Part shown: piece after piece, positions 35,516-44,172 of the stretch
Numbering within the stretch: the stretch's first letter is position 1
How the letters are laid out: the number at the start of each line of letters is the position of its first letter
DNA from: Acinetobacter johnsonii CIP 64.6
Lineage (GTDB): Bacteria > Pseudomonadota > Gammaproteobacteria > Pseudomonadales > Moraxellaceae
Length of the DNA: 64,000 nt
Assembly: GCF_000368045.1 (NCBI RefSeq)
Contig: NZ_KB849238.1
Span: 62,001 to 126,000, forward strand
Direction: 5' to 3'
Translations under genes and position numbers: made by a program
Notes under the pieces: generated by a model
What the model was told of the DNA's origin: nothing
The model's input: only the letters and a program-made list of their open reading frames with translations
The model's database searches: none

Positions 35516-36418
35516 ATTGGGCTTTGGATTGTTTGGGGTTCTGATTCATGGGTAAGTTATAAGCATTTTAAATAATCTTTTAGTTTGTCTTTTGATATGC
35601 AGAGGGTCTATCAGTCTGTATTCAAATCAGCGAAGCATTCTACAAGCCATATGTATGTCACCTAGGGTTGGACTGTGAGATGGCGTCCTAACTTTTCAAC
35701 AATGGAATCAAATAAGCAACTGAGCAGGAAAATTACTAAGACTTTACTGATTCTCAGTCTGTCTTTGTACGAGTTCAGCATGGCTTTCTGATTAACTTGG
35801 ATGGAGAGTGAGCTACTCTCATACTTCATCTTTTCGGATTGATATGTATAGATAATTAAATAGGCAAAATCGAGAAAGAGTGATTGTATTTCCAACAGAT
35901 TGAAGTACTGAGCTATAAAGTTGCTTTTAAATCACGCAAAAAGTAATTTTTAGGAGTAAGGCTCAGCTTTAGTCATCCTGAAAACTATCCACAATTTCTG
36001 CGGATAATTTTGGGGGTAAGTCTAATTAAGCTTATTTTTCTATGTACGTTTTGGCTTACACCAATTCAAGCGGATTGCGTCTAGGTCAGTCCCAAGATTT
36101 TTTATATGATGCAGTCATAGAGAACAGGAAGTTCCAAAACATAAAACAAAAATGATAAGTTCAACACTAGGATGTGAGGTACGACAGGAGTTATACCTAG
36201 CTAACCAATACGAAAAAGCCCGACAGGATGTCGGGCTTTTTTTATGATCTATGAATGCCTCATTTCACTTTTAGTTTGGCACACGTAGAAAGCGTCGAAA
36301 AACTGTTTAGCCGATACAATATGCGTTCAAACCGATGATTTGTTTGATACAGTGATAGGGTTGCGCTTTAGGAAATCTAATAGGAATAATTTAAAAATCT
36401 TTTTCATTCAATACATAT
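35516..36418. other. Long region without a convincing gene
   Basis: About 900 bases between the permease terminator and the YjbR gene. Only short frames occur, the longest a 77-codon minus-strand frame at 35662-35895 of unconvincing composition. Stop codons are scattered in all frames, as in decayed DNA. A strong terminator at 36213-36243 shows that something is probably transcribed toward it from the left, perhaps a small RNA. Confidence 0.55.
36213..36243 (+). terminator. Strong terminator with no annotated gene before it
   Basis: AAAAAGCCCGACA, a GGA loop and TGTCGGGCTTTTTTT form a near-perfect stem. The T run is longer on the plus strand, where no gene lies upstream for 700 bases. On the minus strand it could serve the YjbR gene, whose stop is 175 bases away. 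Confidence 0.75.
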
Positions 36419-36799
36419 TTAGGTGATGGCTTTAAGCGCAGCGATTCGCTGTCTTTGTAGTTTATTCAGCTTGGATACCACGAGCTCATAAGAGCTATGT
36501 ACTAGATCAATGACTAAATCCGAATCTACGTTTTCATCTTCATATATTGAAATCCAATGCTTTTTATTCATATGCCATCCTGCATGCATATAGGGATAAA
36601 TATCACGTAGCATCGCGCCGTGGTCAGGCGTGACTTTTAAATTACTTAAAGCCGCCCCACTTAAAGATGAATTGAGCAAAAACATTTTATCCATGACTTT
36701 ATAGACATCACAGCCTTCACCAAAGGGCTGACTACACGTCACTTCTGGCAGGGCAAGTGCAGCTTTTGCAGCAATAAGGTGTAAGGACATGTTGATCAT
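36419..36799 (-). CDS. MmcQ/YjbR family protein
   Basis: 126 residues from the ATG at 36799 (GTG at 36802 and ATG at 36790 are alternatives). Residues LPEVTCSQPFGEGCDVYKVMDKMFLL, LKVTPDHGAMLRDIYPYMHAGWHMNKKHWISI and a helical end with SYELVVSKL are typical of the YjbR family, small alpha/beta proteins with a double-winged fold thought to bind DNA. Cellular role unknown. It lies 57 bases after the start of selO on the same strand and may be part of its transcript. Confidence 0.82.
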   Translation of the reverse strand: MINMSLHLIAAKAALALPEVTCSQPFGEGCDVYKVMDKMFLLNSSLSGAALSNLKVTPDHGAMLRDIYPYMHAGWHMNKKHWISIYEDENVDSDLVIDLVHSSYELVVSKLNKLQRQRIAALKAIT

Positions 36800-36858
36800 C
36801 ACTCTAGTGGAAAGCCTTGTGGATATTGTTTAATTTATCCACAGTTTAAGCCAAATGC

Positions 36859-38304
36859 TTAAGAGGAACAACTCACCATCACCTCAGGAACATCCGTTGG
36901 CAAAGGTGCTAAATCTTCCGCTTTCTCTAGTGCTACATTCCGCTCAAACGGGCGGCTAAGCAGGTCAAATAAGCGTTCGACTTCTGAGAAATCATTCCGT
37001 TCAGCCAGCTCAATTGCTTTTTGTGCCATGTGATTGCGTAGGATATAAACAGGGTTGGCTTGTTGCATGGCTGCATTGAGTTCTGTTGTGTCTTGATTTG
37101 CACGAATCTGTTCATATTGCGCGAGGAAACTTTCAAATTGACGACGGTCAAGGCAGTCATCTTTAATCGTCTCATATTGTTGATCCTGTAAACGCGTAAA
37201 GCTTTGTGTGTAGTCGAGCTGTTCTGTTTGTAGAATCCGTAAGAAAGTCATGGCACAGTCAAAACTGTCCATGTGGAAATGAGGTAAGCCCATTTTTTGA
37301 CTTAAACCCAGTTTGTAGTGCTCCAAGAACGTGGGTTCATAGTGCTCTAAGCAATCTGCAAGGTCTTGCTTCCATTGTTCTTTGTCATAGTCTTGCGGAC
37401 AAAGTGGAATGAGGTTATTCAACCATGTCCATAAGTTCCAGTGTCCAATGCTCGGCTGTTGCTGATAGGTATAGCGACCTTGGTAGTCGGAGTGATTGTT
37501 AATCCAATTCGGGCGGAAGCGCTCCATAAAACCATAAGGGCCAAAATCGAGGGTTGAACCCGTAATGTTTAAATTATCAGTATTCATCACCCCATGTGCG
37601 AATCCGACCAGTTGCCATTTGGCAATCATTACCGCAGTCCGTTGAATCACTTGGGTTGCAAATGCCAAAACTGGTTGTTCCGCATCTAAACACTCGGGGT
37701 AATGCCATGCGATACATCTTTGGGTGAATTCGCCGAGTAAATCAGGTTGATACTGATTAATCCACTCAAAATGCCCCAAGCGAATATGACAGTCCGATGT
37801 GCGTAACATCATCGCACCGAGTTCCAATTTCTCCCGCTGCACACCTTGAGCTGATGAAGTAAAGCCCACCGCGTTGCTTGAAGCCACGCCTAAACTATTC
37901 AGCGCATGTCCAGCCAAGTACTCACGAATGACGGAGCGAAGTACCGCACGACCATCTCCCATACGTGAGTAAGGAGTAGAGCCAGCACCCTTTAAATGCA
38001 GGTCAATGGTTTGCCCATGTTGATCGAGAATTTGCGCGATCAATAAACCCCGACCATCACCAAGCTGTCCTGCCCACTGACCAAATTGATGTCCTGCATA
38101 GACCATTGCCAATGGTTCAAATTCATTAAAGGTTTTTTGTCCGCTACAAATCTCTACCCAAGACTGTTTGTCGGCTTCAGACCATTGCAACTGTTCTGCC
38201 AAGGCTGCATTGAAATGACCTGCTTTTGCCCCTTTTAGTGGCAAGGGCTGTTGACGGTGATAAAGCTTTGAAGGAAGGAGAGAGTAGCGTGAATTGAACT
38301 GCAT
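36859..38304 (-). CDS. selO: Protein adenylyltransferase SelO (YdiU)
   Basis: 481 residues. SelO pseudokinases transfer AMP to Ser/Thr/Tyr of redox-related proteins. Key elements are VYAGHQFGQWAGQLGDGRG, the nucleotide-binding LHLKGAGSTPYSRMGDGRAVLRS, the metal-binding NTDNLN and LDFGPYGF, and the C-terminal VSCSS, where the Cys takes the place of selenocysteine in animal SelO. All look intact. The upstream neighbour is a small cupin gene on the same strand, 78 bases away. Confidence 0.93.
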   Translation of the reverse strand: MQFNSRYSLLPSKLYHRQQPLPLKGAKAGHFNAALAEQLQWSEADKQSWVEICSGQKTFNEFEPLAMVYAGHQFGQWAGQLGDGRGLLIAQILDQHGQTIDLHLKGAGSTPYSRMGDGRAVLRSVIREYLAGHALNSLGVASSNAVGFTSSAQGVQREKLELGAMMLRTSDCHIRLGHFEWINQYQPDLLGEFTQRCIAWHYPECLDAEQPVLAFATQVIQRTAVMIAKWQLVGFAHGVMNTDNLNITGSTLDFGPYGFMERFRPNWINNHSDYQGRYTYQQQPSIGHWNLWTWLNNLIPLCPQDYDKEQWKQDLADCLEHYEPTFLEHYKLGLSQKMGLPHFHMDSFDCAMTFLRILQTEQLDYTQSFTRLQDQQYETIKDDCLDRRQFESFLAQYEQIRANQDTTELNAAMQQANPVYILRNHMAQKAIELAERNDFSEVERLFDLLSRPFERNVALEKAEDLAPLPTDVPEVMVSCSS

Positions 38305-38382
38305 AGTGAAGGATCACAAGGGATAAGCCATGACCCCATCAATATAGCAAAGTTTTAGTGTTAAGGCATATATCCAACTATT

Positions 38383-38712
38383 TTAGTCAACTATAAACAG
38401 CTTGGCACCCTTTGAGGTAGACGAGCGATGGGCTTCGGCTTGATTTGCAACTTGGTAACTCATGCCAGCCGTGAGGGTAAAGCTACGACCATCATCTAGT
38501 TCGGTGTGTAGTTCGCCTTCTAAGCACAACAGGATATGTCCTTTAGAACACCAATGGTCGGCCAGATAGTTCTCAGAATACTCCACCATACGCACGCGAA
38601 TCGCGTCAAATTGTTGAGTACGCCATAGGGCATAACCTTGATCACCTGTGTGGCGGGTGGTTGGTATCTCGGCCCAGTTGGTGATACCGAAAGGAATGTT
38701 GTTAATATCCAT
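38383..38712 (-). CDS. DHCW-type small cupin protein
   Basis: 109 residues, a single cupin barrel. MDINNIPFGITNWAEIPTTRH at the start, VRMVEYSENYLADHWCSKGHILLCLEGEL in the middle and GMSYQVANQAEAHRSSTSKG then AKLFIVD at the end match the annotated family of 'DHCW motif cupin fold' proteins. The conserved His and Cys could bind a metal. No enzymatic role is known. Confidence 0.8.
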   Translation of the reverse strand: MDINNIPFGITNWAEIPTTRHTGDQGYALWRTQQFDAIRVRMVEYSENYLADHWCSKGHILLCLEGELHTELDDGRSFTLTAGMSYQVANQAEAHRSSTSKGAKLFIVD

Positions 38713-38735
38713 GCTGTTATCCTTTATGAACTGCT

Positions 38736-38762
38736 AAAAAAAGCCCCTTGCGGAGCTTTCTT
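38736..38762 (-). terminator. Terminator after the desaturase gene
   Basis: An imperfect hairpin, AAGCTCC-GCAA-GGGGCTT on the minus strand, ends in a T run about 25 bases after the desaturase stop. Confidence 0.65.
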
Positions 38763-38786
38763 TTGAAATGCTGAATCAGAGATCAA

Positions 38787-39965
38787 TTATTGTGAAACAG
38801 GCGCTTTTTTAATGCTACGCATCAAGGTGGTCAAGGTTTGACGGTGATGACCTAAGCGCTGTTCGACTAACTGAAACTCAATTTTGAGCTTTTCATCCAT
38901 TTGATGGATTTTTTCAGCCACAGCCGTTTTCTTGGCTTGAATTTCTTGTTCTTTCAATTTTGCCCAGTCATTCAAGGTTTGGGTAAAAGCATCATACTCT
39001 TGCGCAATACGAGCTTTCGCAGAGCTGATGTCATCACTGACATTGAGACCATGAACTTCTAAGTCTTGTTCAGCGTATTTAAACTTCATCGCAAGTTCAG
39101 CTTTTTTAATATTGAAGCTCGGAATACGACGTAAGTTTTTAGCTAAACCCAGTTTTGAGCATGACCAAATCAACCATTTAGTTGGGTCATATTGCCACCA
39201 TTTCACACCATTACGGTAGTCGTATTGGAAAATGTGGTGGTAGTTATGATAACCCTCACCCCAAGTCGCAATAGCTAACCAGAAGTTGTCACGTGCGGTA
39301 TTTTCGTCGGTATACGGACGTTTGCCCCACATGTGGCATAAAGAGTTAATGAAGAACGTGACATGGTGGCTGAGGATTAAACGCATTAATCCGCCCAACA
39401 ATAACACGCCCCATAAGTCGCCTACAGCCCAACCGATTGGTAATAAAATACCCATGTGGACGCTAATCACTAAAGGAACATAGTATTTGTGTTGGAACAT
39501 CACCAATTTGTCATTGAGCAAATCGGGTGCATTTTTAAAGTCCGGTTCTGCTGATGGATAGTCTCGAAGCATCCAACCCATGTGGGCATACCAAAAACCA
39601 TTGTTAATCGAGTAGGGATCTTTCTCGATATCATCGACATGGCGGTGGTGGGTACGGTGACCTGAACTCCAAAATAAAATACTGTTTTGCACGGCAAAGG
39701 TACCCATAATCATCAAAATGATTTTTAAAGGTAAGCTTGCTTCATAAGCACGGTGTGCCCATAAGCGGTGGTAGCCAGCGGTAATACCTAAGCTACTAAC
39801 ACCCAGTAATACAAACATACTGATCCAAGCGGCTAAGCTGAAATCATGCTGAAAGGCATATAAGGGAATTGCAATCACAGCCACAATGGGAAGAAAAACC
39901 AATGCAAAAATTGCAACCCAGTTAAATGGGGCTTTGGGTAAGGGAGCATTCATCTCCAACAGCAC
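38787..39965 (-). CDS. Acyl-CoA delta-9 fatty acid desaturase
   Basis: 392 residues. An integral-membrane di-iron desaturase that introduces a cis double bond in saturated fatty acyl chains. The three His boxes are HRLWAHRAY, HRTHHRHVD and HNYHHIFQYDYR, with hydrophobic helices between them. A charged, Lys/Glu-rich coiled-coil-like tail (residues about 300-392) extends beyond the usual end. A palindromic operator candidate lies about 80 bases upstream (40044-40061), which fits regulation by a TetR-type fatty-acid sensor. Confidence 0.9.
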   Translation of the reverse strand: MLLEMNAPLPKAPFNWVAIFALVFLPIVAVIAIPLYAFQHDFSLAAWISMFVLLGVSSLGITAGYHRLWAHRAYEASLPLKIILMIMGTFAVQNSILFWSSGHRTHHRHVDDIEKDPYSINNGFWYAHMGWMLRDYPSAEPDFKNAPDLLNDKLVMFQHKYYVPLVISVHMGILLPIGWAVGDLWGVLLLGGLMRLILSHHVTFFINSLCHMWGKRPYTDENTARDNFWLAIATWGEGYHNYHHIFQYDYRNGVKWWQYDPTKWLIWSCSKLGLAKNLRRIPSFNIKKAELAMKFKYAEQDLEVHGLNVSDDISSAKARIAQEYDAFTQTLNDWAKLKEQEIQAKKTAVAEKIHQMDEKLKIEFQLVEQRLGHHRQTLTTLMRSIKKAPVSQ

Positions 39966-40043
39966 TCCTGAAACCTTGGGAGGTATAAATGGAAGGTCAA
40001 TCCATTACTTTTTGCATGGATTAAGCCACAGCATATTAGCATG

Positions 40044-40061
40044 AGCGAACCTTGGTTCACT
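40044..40061. promoter_or_regulatory. Candidate FabR/DesT-type operator upstream of the desaturase
   Basis: AGCGAACCTTGGTTCACT is an 18-base palindrome with one mismatched pair, centred about 87 bases upstream of the desaturase start. It resembles the operators of TetR-family regulators of unsaturated fatty acid synthesis (FabR, DesT) as I recall them. No regulator gene is adjacent. Binding is inferred. Confidence 0.45.
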
Positions 40062-40229
40062 AGCATTATTGTACAGATGTATTGTACTAAACAGTAACAG
40101 AATACGAATGTTTAGATATCGAAATTATCGAAGCATTTCTAGGCTTCATCGTAGCAGAGCGATCAATATAAAAAATAAACATTTTCAGTGCTACTGCGCA
40201 TGTAAAAATCAAGTCAATCTGTGGCTTGT

Positions 40230-40952
40230 TCAATGCACATCTATCAAATGTTGTAGCATCATTTTAGGAAAATCGGTAATTAATCCATCAATGCCACAGT
40301 CACGTAAATGTTTGGCGCGCTTGATGTCATTCACTGTCCAAACACTAATGGCTAAATTTGCTTGTTGTGTGGCTTTTAACAAGTCATCGGTTGCCAGTTG
40401 GTTCATCCAGCCGATTTGGCAACAGTCGTATTTGAGCGCTTGTTCAATCGCAAGATGTTGAATATCGTCTTCAATCAATAAGCCACGTTTAAATGTTGAG
40501 TGTTGATCTTGGAGTGCTTGTAGGATTTTAAGATCAAAACTGGTGATGACCGCACTGTGTTCAAAGCCTCTAAGTTGCTGTGTGAGATGTTGTGTTAGTC
40601 GTTCCGCTTCAGCTTGTGTTTGCACGGCTTTGACTTCAACTTCAAGATGTTCGAAGTCCTGCATAATCTGGAGTGCTTGTCGTAGTGTTGGGGTACTTTG
40701 CTTTTCCCAGTCTAGCCAAATATGTGCTTGGTTATAGCTATCGAGTTGTGTGCTGCTTAATGGGTAGAGTGCTTGGTCGATACCGGTGGTTCGGAGCATG
40801 TTGTCATCATGCATAATGATCAGCTCATGATCTTTGAGCTGACGAACATCAAATTCGACCGCACGTATGCCCAGATCATGAATATACTGAAAACCGCCGA
40901 GTGTATTTTCTGGGGCTTCGCCACGTGCACCACGATGTCCGATGATTCTCAT
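40230..40952 (-). CDS. Glycerophosphodiester phosphodiesterase
   Basis: 240 residues, cytoplasmic (no signal peptide). It hydrolyses glycerophosphodiesters to glycerol-3-phosphate and an alcohol. The catalytic start RIIGHRGARGEAPENT and the EFDVRQLKDHELIIMHDD metal-binding stretch match UgpQ-type enzymes; AISVWTVNDIKRAKHLRDCGIDGLITDFP is the conserved end of the barrel. It appears to be monocistronic. Confidence 0.9.
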   Translation of the reverse strand: MRIIGHRGARGEAPENTLGGFQYIHDLGIRAVEFDVRQLKDHELIIMHDDNMLRTTGIDQALYPLSSTQLDSYNQAHIWLDWEKQSTPTLRQALQIMQDFEHLEVEVKAVQTQAEAERLTQHLTQQLRGFEHSAVITSFDLKILQALQDQHSTFKRGLLIEDDIQHLAIEQALKYDCCQIGWMNQLATDDLLKATQQANLAISVWTVNDIKRAKHLRDCGIDGLITDFPKMMLQHLIDVH

Positions 40953-41254
40953 ATTGAACCTGATCTATATACGTCTTTTGAGTGATTGTAGCGCTAAAAC
41001 ATTGGATTGGGGGGATAGATTCTAAGCTGGAGATATTAGATATGCGTAAATGCGATTCGTAATGGTTTGAGATAGAACTGAATTTGAATGAAATGTTTAT
41101 ATTCACGATAAGTGATGGTATTTGACGAGTTTTACGATTGGAAAAATGGTTTTGATTGCTTTTCCCGAAAGAAAAGTAATCTTAGAAAGTCTTCCAGTGA
41201 ACTTATCTAAAAGACTCGTAAGGAATCCATTTTGTTCTAAAAACTTAGAAAGGT
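40953..41254. other. Intergenic region, no gene seen
   Basis: About 300 A/T-rich bases between the glycerophosphodiesterase start and the end of the adenosyltransferase gene. It must hold the promoter of the former. No RNA, repeat or reading frame is convincing. Confidence 0.5.
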
Positions 41255-41833
41255 TTAAATGGTTTCATTAATATTTTTTTGCCAAAGCACTTCTGAGCCG
41301 CCCTCAGCTCGTTGCAAGGCGCGGGATGCAACAAAAAGCCAATCCGATAAACGGTTGAGCAACTGTAATGCGGTGCTTTGAATATTTTGATCACGAGTGT
41401 GCACCGACATTAAGCTACGTTCAGCTCGGCGACATACCGCTCGCGCTTGATGTGCATAGCTACATGCTAAAGAACCCGAAGGTAAGATAAATTCTTTCAG
41501 CATGGGTAAGTCTTCATTCATACGGTCAATTTCTTGTTCAAGAAACTCAATACAAACCGGTTGGAGCAAATCATAGTTGGGAATACATACTTCACCGCCT
41601 AAATCGAACAGCCAATGTTGAATGAGGCTTAAGCTTTTGTCCCATGTGGCTTTGTTCGTGATTTGACTTGCACTAATTTGAGCACGGAGCACACCAATTG
41701 TTGAATTGAGTTCGTCCACATCACCAAGTGCGGTAATTCGTAGATCATCTTTAGTCACACGTGATCCATCACCCAGACCTGTGGTGCCTGAGTCGCCAGT
41801 ACGGGTATAAATTTTACTTAAACGGTGGCCCAT
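41255..41833 (-). CDS. Cob(I)alamin adenosyltransferase, PduO type
   Basis: 192 residues. It transfers the adenosyl group of ATP to reduced corrinoid, making adenosylcobalamin. The N-terminal ATP-binding motif KIYTRTGDSGTTGLGDGSRV, LGDVDELNSTIGVLRAQ and the C-terminal HQARAVCRRAERSL are PduO/MMAB hallmarks. It follows btuB on the same strand, 100 bases on, with a terminator between; read-through would link B12 import with its activation. Confidence 0.93.
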   Translation of the reverse strand: MGHRLSKIYTRTGDSGTTGLGDGSRVTKDDLRITALGDVDELNSTIGVLRAQISASQITNKATWDKSLSLIQHWLFDLGGEVCIPNYDLLQPVCIEFLEQEIDRMNEDLPMLKEFILPSGSLACSYAHQARAVCRRAERSLMSVHTRDQNIQSTALQLLNRLSDWLFVASRALQRAEGGSEVLWQKNINETI

Positions 41834-41854
41834 AATTTGTCCTGCCTAAAGAAT

Positions 41855-41888
41855 GAAAAAAAGGATAATGCCGGTCAAAACATTATCC
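41855..41888 (-). terminator. Terminator between btuB and the adenosyltransferase gene
   Basis: GGATAATG and CATTATCC pair across ten bases and are followed on the minus strand by seven T. It ends about 22 bases before the adenosyltransferase start. Confidence 0.8.
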
Positions 41889-41933
41889 ATAAACTGCGCT
41901 GTTTTAAATTGTTTTTTGAGTCTTTACGTTAAA

Positions 41934-43802
41934 TTAATAACGGAAAGTGACTCCTGCGGAAGCGAAACGACCGCCGTTGATGTACCAATCTTCTGGGGAG
42001 TTATCCCAAGAACTTGCCGCTTTATATGCTTCTCGATATTGAACATCACCCATGTTTTGAATGTTAGTAAACACTTTAACTGTTGGGTTAATATTCCAAT
42101 AGGCATTGAAGTCGACAGTTGCATAACCTGGAACTTTTACGCTATTTGCACTATTGCTAGCATTGGCATGTGAACGAGCTATTACCGAAGTACTAAGTCC
42201 ATAGACAGCATTTTCTAGTCCTGCAGTGAAAGTAAGCGTCTGTTTTGGGCGATAGGCAATTTCTAAACCTGTTGCTTTATTTTCAGTTTCAACATAAGCA
42301 TATTCTGTCGCGAGGAATAAATCGTCTTGTTTCCATTTCAGACCTGCCTCACCGCCTGTAAAATTGGCTTCGCCAACATTTTGATTCATGCTGTCGCTAT
42401 AGACGATTAAGTTATCCACATTGGTGCGATAAACAGAAAAACTAGTCGCTAGATTATCCGTAATCGCATAATCAAAACCTAGTTCATAAGAGATGCTTTC
42501 TTCGGGTTCTAAATTTTCATTACCGCCCCACTGAGAATAGAGTTCATTTAGGGTCGGAGCACGGAATGCACTGCCAATATTGGCATAAACGCTTGCATTA
42601 GGCAGGAAATGATAGCGAATAGCACCTTGACCTACTGTGTGGCTTCCAAAAAGCTCATTGTCTTCTACACGCAGACCAACTTGAGTGTCAAACAGTTCAT
42701 TTTTAAATTGGTGTTGTAGATAATAACCTGTGCTATTAACGCTCTGATCTTGATTTTTGATTGAGCTGGTTTTGTAGTTGGCGTCATTATAAGTTGCACC
42801 AACTAAAATATTTTGATTTGGTGTGAATTTCCATTTTAGGTTTAAATCACTTTGGTTATTTTCAGTGTTGTACTGTGTGAAATATGATGGAACATCTTGC
42901 TTGTCTTGAACATTTGCAAAATGTGCACCTAAAATTAGATTTTGCAGAATATTGTAATCAACTTTCGCATTAATAACACGATTAACAAAATTACGAGGAG
43001 CTGTATTGGTAATGTAGTCATTACTGAAAATACTTGTTCCTTTATTTTCACTAATCGAAGCAGAAGCATCAAGCTGATTTTCTTGGAAATATCTAACTTT
43101 TGCATTATAGCCTTTTTGATCATAGCTGGCCTTATCACTTTTATCTTGGCTTTCAAAAATACGAGTTCCATCACTTTCTAAGCGTTGGCCACCTACTTGA
43201 GCATAGAAACCTTGATCTGTGACTAAATCTGCTTTTGCGATGGTTTTATAGGTATTGTTTTCACCATAGATACCAGTTAATTCTGCACCAGACTTAACTG
43301 GTTTTTTTGAAATAAGTTGAACTACACCACCGATTGCATCACTACCATATTGGACTGAAGCGGGGCCTTTCAAGATCTCAATTTGTTGAACATCTGAAGT
43401 ATCTAAAAAAGCAGGATAAAGTGGGCCAAGTTCATTTTGACTATTTAAACGCGCGCCATCTTTTAAAACTAAGGTATGGACAGCTTTTGTTCCACGTAGT
43501 CCAATTTCAGAAATTTGTCCCATACCGCCACTTTGTTTCACGTAAACAGAAGGGTCTTGTTGGATTAAATCAGATAAATTGAGAGCAGGGTTCTTTTCAA
43601 TCGCATTTTTATTGATGACAGAAATACGGGCAGGAACGTCTTTAATCTTTTCTTCAGAACGTGTTGCAGTGACAACCAATGTATCTAAAGATGCATTAAT
43701 ACTGTCTTGTGCAGATGCTGTTGCGGAGAAACCCATCGCAATAGCGATTGCGCCCACTAAAGCTGTAGGCTGAAATAAATTTGGCATGCTGGCTCCATAC
43801 AT
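41934..43802 (-). CDS. btuB: BtuB, TonB-dependent vitamin B12 receptor
   Basis: 622 residues from ATG 43802; ATG 43787 (behind GGAG) would give 617. A signal peptide (ALVGAIAIAMGFSATASAQ), a TonB-box region (DTLVVTATR), a plug domain (IGLRGTKAVHTLVLKDGARL; IEILKGPASVQYGSDAIGGVVQLISKK) and an outer-membrane barrel ending SAGVTFRY. It imports cobalamin across the outer membrane. The assignment is strengthened by a cobalamin riboswitch directly upstream and an adenosyltransferase downstream. Expression should fall when B12 is plentiful. Confidence 0.92.
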   Translation of the reverse strand: MYGASMPNLFQPTALVGAIAIAMGFSATASAQDSINASLDTLVVTATRSEEKIKDVPARISVINKNAIEKNPALNLSDLIQQDPSVYVKQSGGMGQISEIGLRGTKAVHTLVLKDGARLNSQNELGPLYPAFLDTSDVQQIEILKGPASVQYGSDAIGGVVQLISKKPVKSGAELTGIYGENNTYKTIAKADLVTDQGFYAQVGGQRLESDGTRIFESQDKSDKASYDQKGYNAKVRYFQENQLDASASISENKGTSIFSNDYITNTAPRNFVNRVINAKVDYNILQNLILGAHFANVQDKQDVPSYFTQYNTENNQSDLNLKWKFTPNQNILVGATYNDANYKTSSIKNQDQSVNSTGYYLQHQFKNELFDTQVGLRVEDNELFGSHTVGQGAIRYHFLPNASVYANIGSAFRAPTLNELYSQWGGNENLEPEESISYELGFDYAITDNLATSFSVYRTNVDNLIVYSDSMNQNVGEANFTGGEAGLKWKQDDLFLATEYAYVETENKATGLEIAYRPKQTLTFTAGLENAVYGLSTSVIARSHANASNSANSVKVPGYATVDFNAYWNINPTVKVFTNIQNMGDVQYREAYKAASSWDNSPEDWYINGGRFASAGVTFRY

Positions 43803-43817
43803 TCACCCCTCGTGAAT
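43801..43817 (-). promoter_or_regulatory. Hairpin placing the btuB Shine-Dalgarno in its loop
   Basis: On the minus strand ATTCAC, loop GAGGG and GTGAAT form a 6-bp hairpin that holds the ribosome site and overlaps the ATG at 43802. It lies just after the riboswitch and is a likely expression platform that blocks translation. Confidence 0.55.
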
Positions 43818-43831
43818 GATTGAGTTAAATG

Positions 43832-44021
43832 GCGCAATAAGCAGGTCTCCGGACTCAAATATAAATATTGCGAACAATATTGGTATATCCATCTTCCCAC
43901 ACGAGTGCAGTGATGTAAGTGCAAACACTTATAAAGATATACGTTTCGTTTTACCGTTGCGGGGGCAGTGTTGGACTCTCACCAACTTCCCTAAAGCATA
44001 GTGCTTAGACTTATTGCATTT
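43832..44021 (-). promoter_or_regulatory. Cobalamin riboswitch
   Basis: The minus strand shows GGGAAGTTGGTGAGAGTCC, then the nearly invariant AACACTGCCCCCGCAACGGT, CACTGCACTCGTGTGGGAAG and GAGTCCGGAGACCTGC. The closing stem GCAATAAG/CTTATTGC (about 44011-44018 and 43834-43841) is perfect. This is the conserved core of the cobalamin (AdoCbl) riboswitch, about 190 bases long, ending 30 bases before the btuB start. Confidence 0.95.
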
Positions 44022-44172
44022 GGGCGAAGTATAAGGTTTGTATGCGAATTAAACAATCTATGTAAAGATTTTTCAGGATGAACTTTACGCAAGGTGAAAA
44101 AATTGCATTACAATGATTCGCCCTGTTATTTATAGATCAGCTATAAATAGGGTTGAGCCAGAGTCATAACCT

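Noticed and set aside
35662..35895. A 77-codon minus-strand frame in the gene-free region
   Set aside because: No good ribosome site, no recognisable motif and no signal peptide; listed only as part of the region.
40069..40461. A 130-codon plus-strand frame
   Set aside because: It overlaps the well-supported glycerophosphodiesterase in antisense, is Cys- and Ser-rich and has no family features.
44127..44149. The trpF leader hairpin as an attenuator terminator
   Set aside because: No T run follows the stem, and I saw no leader peptide with tandem Trp codons.
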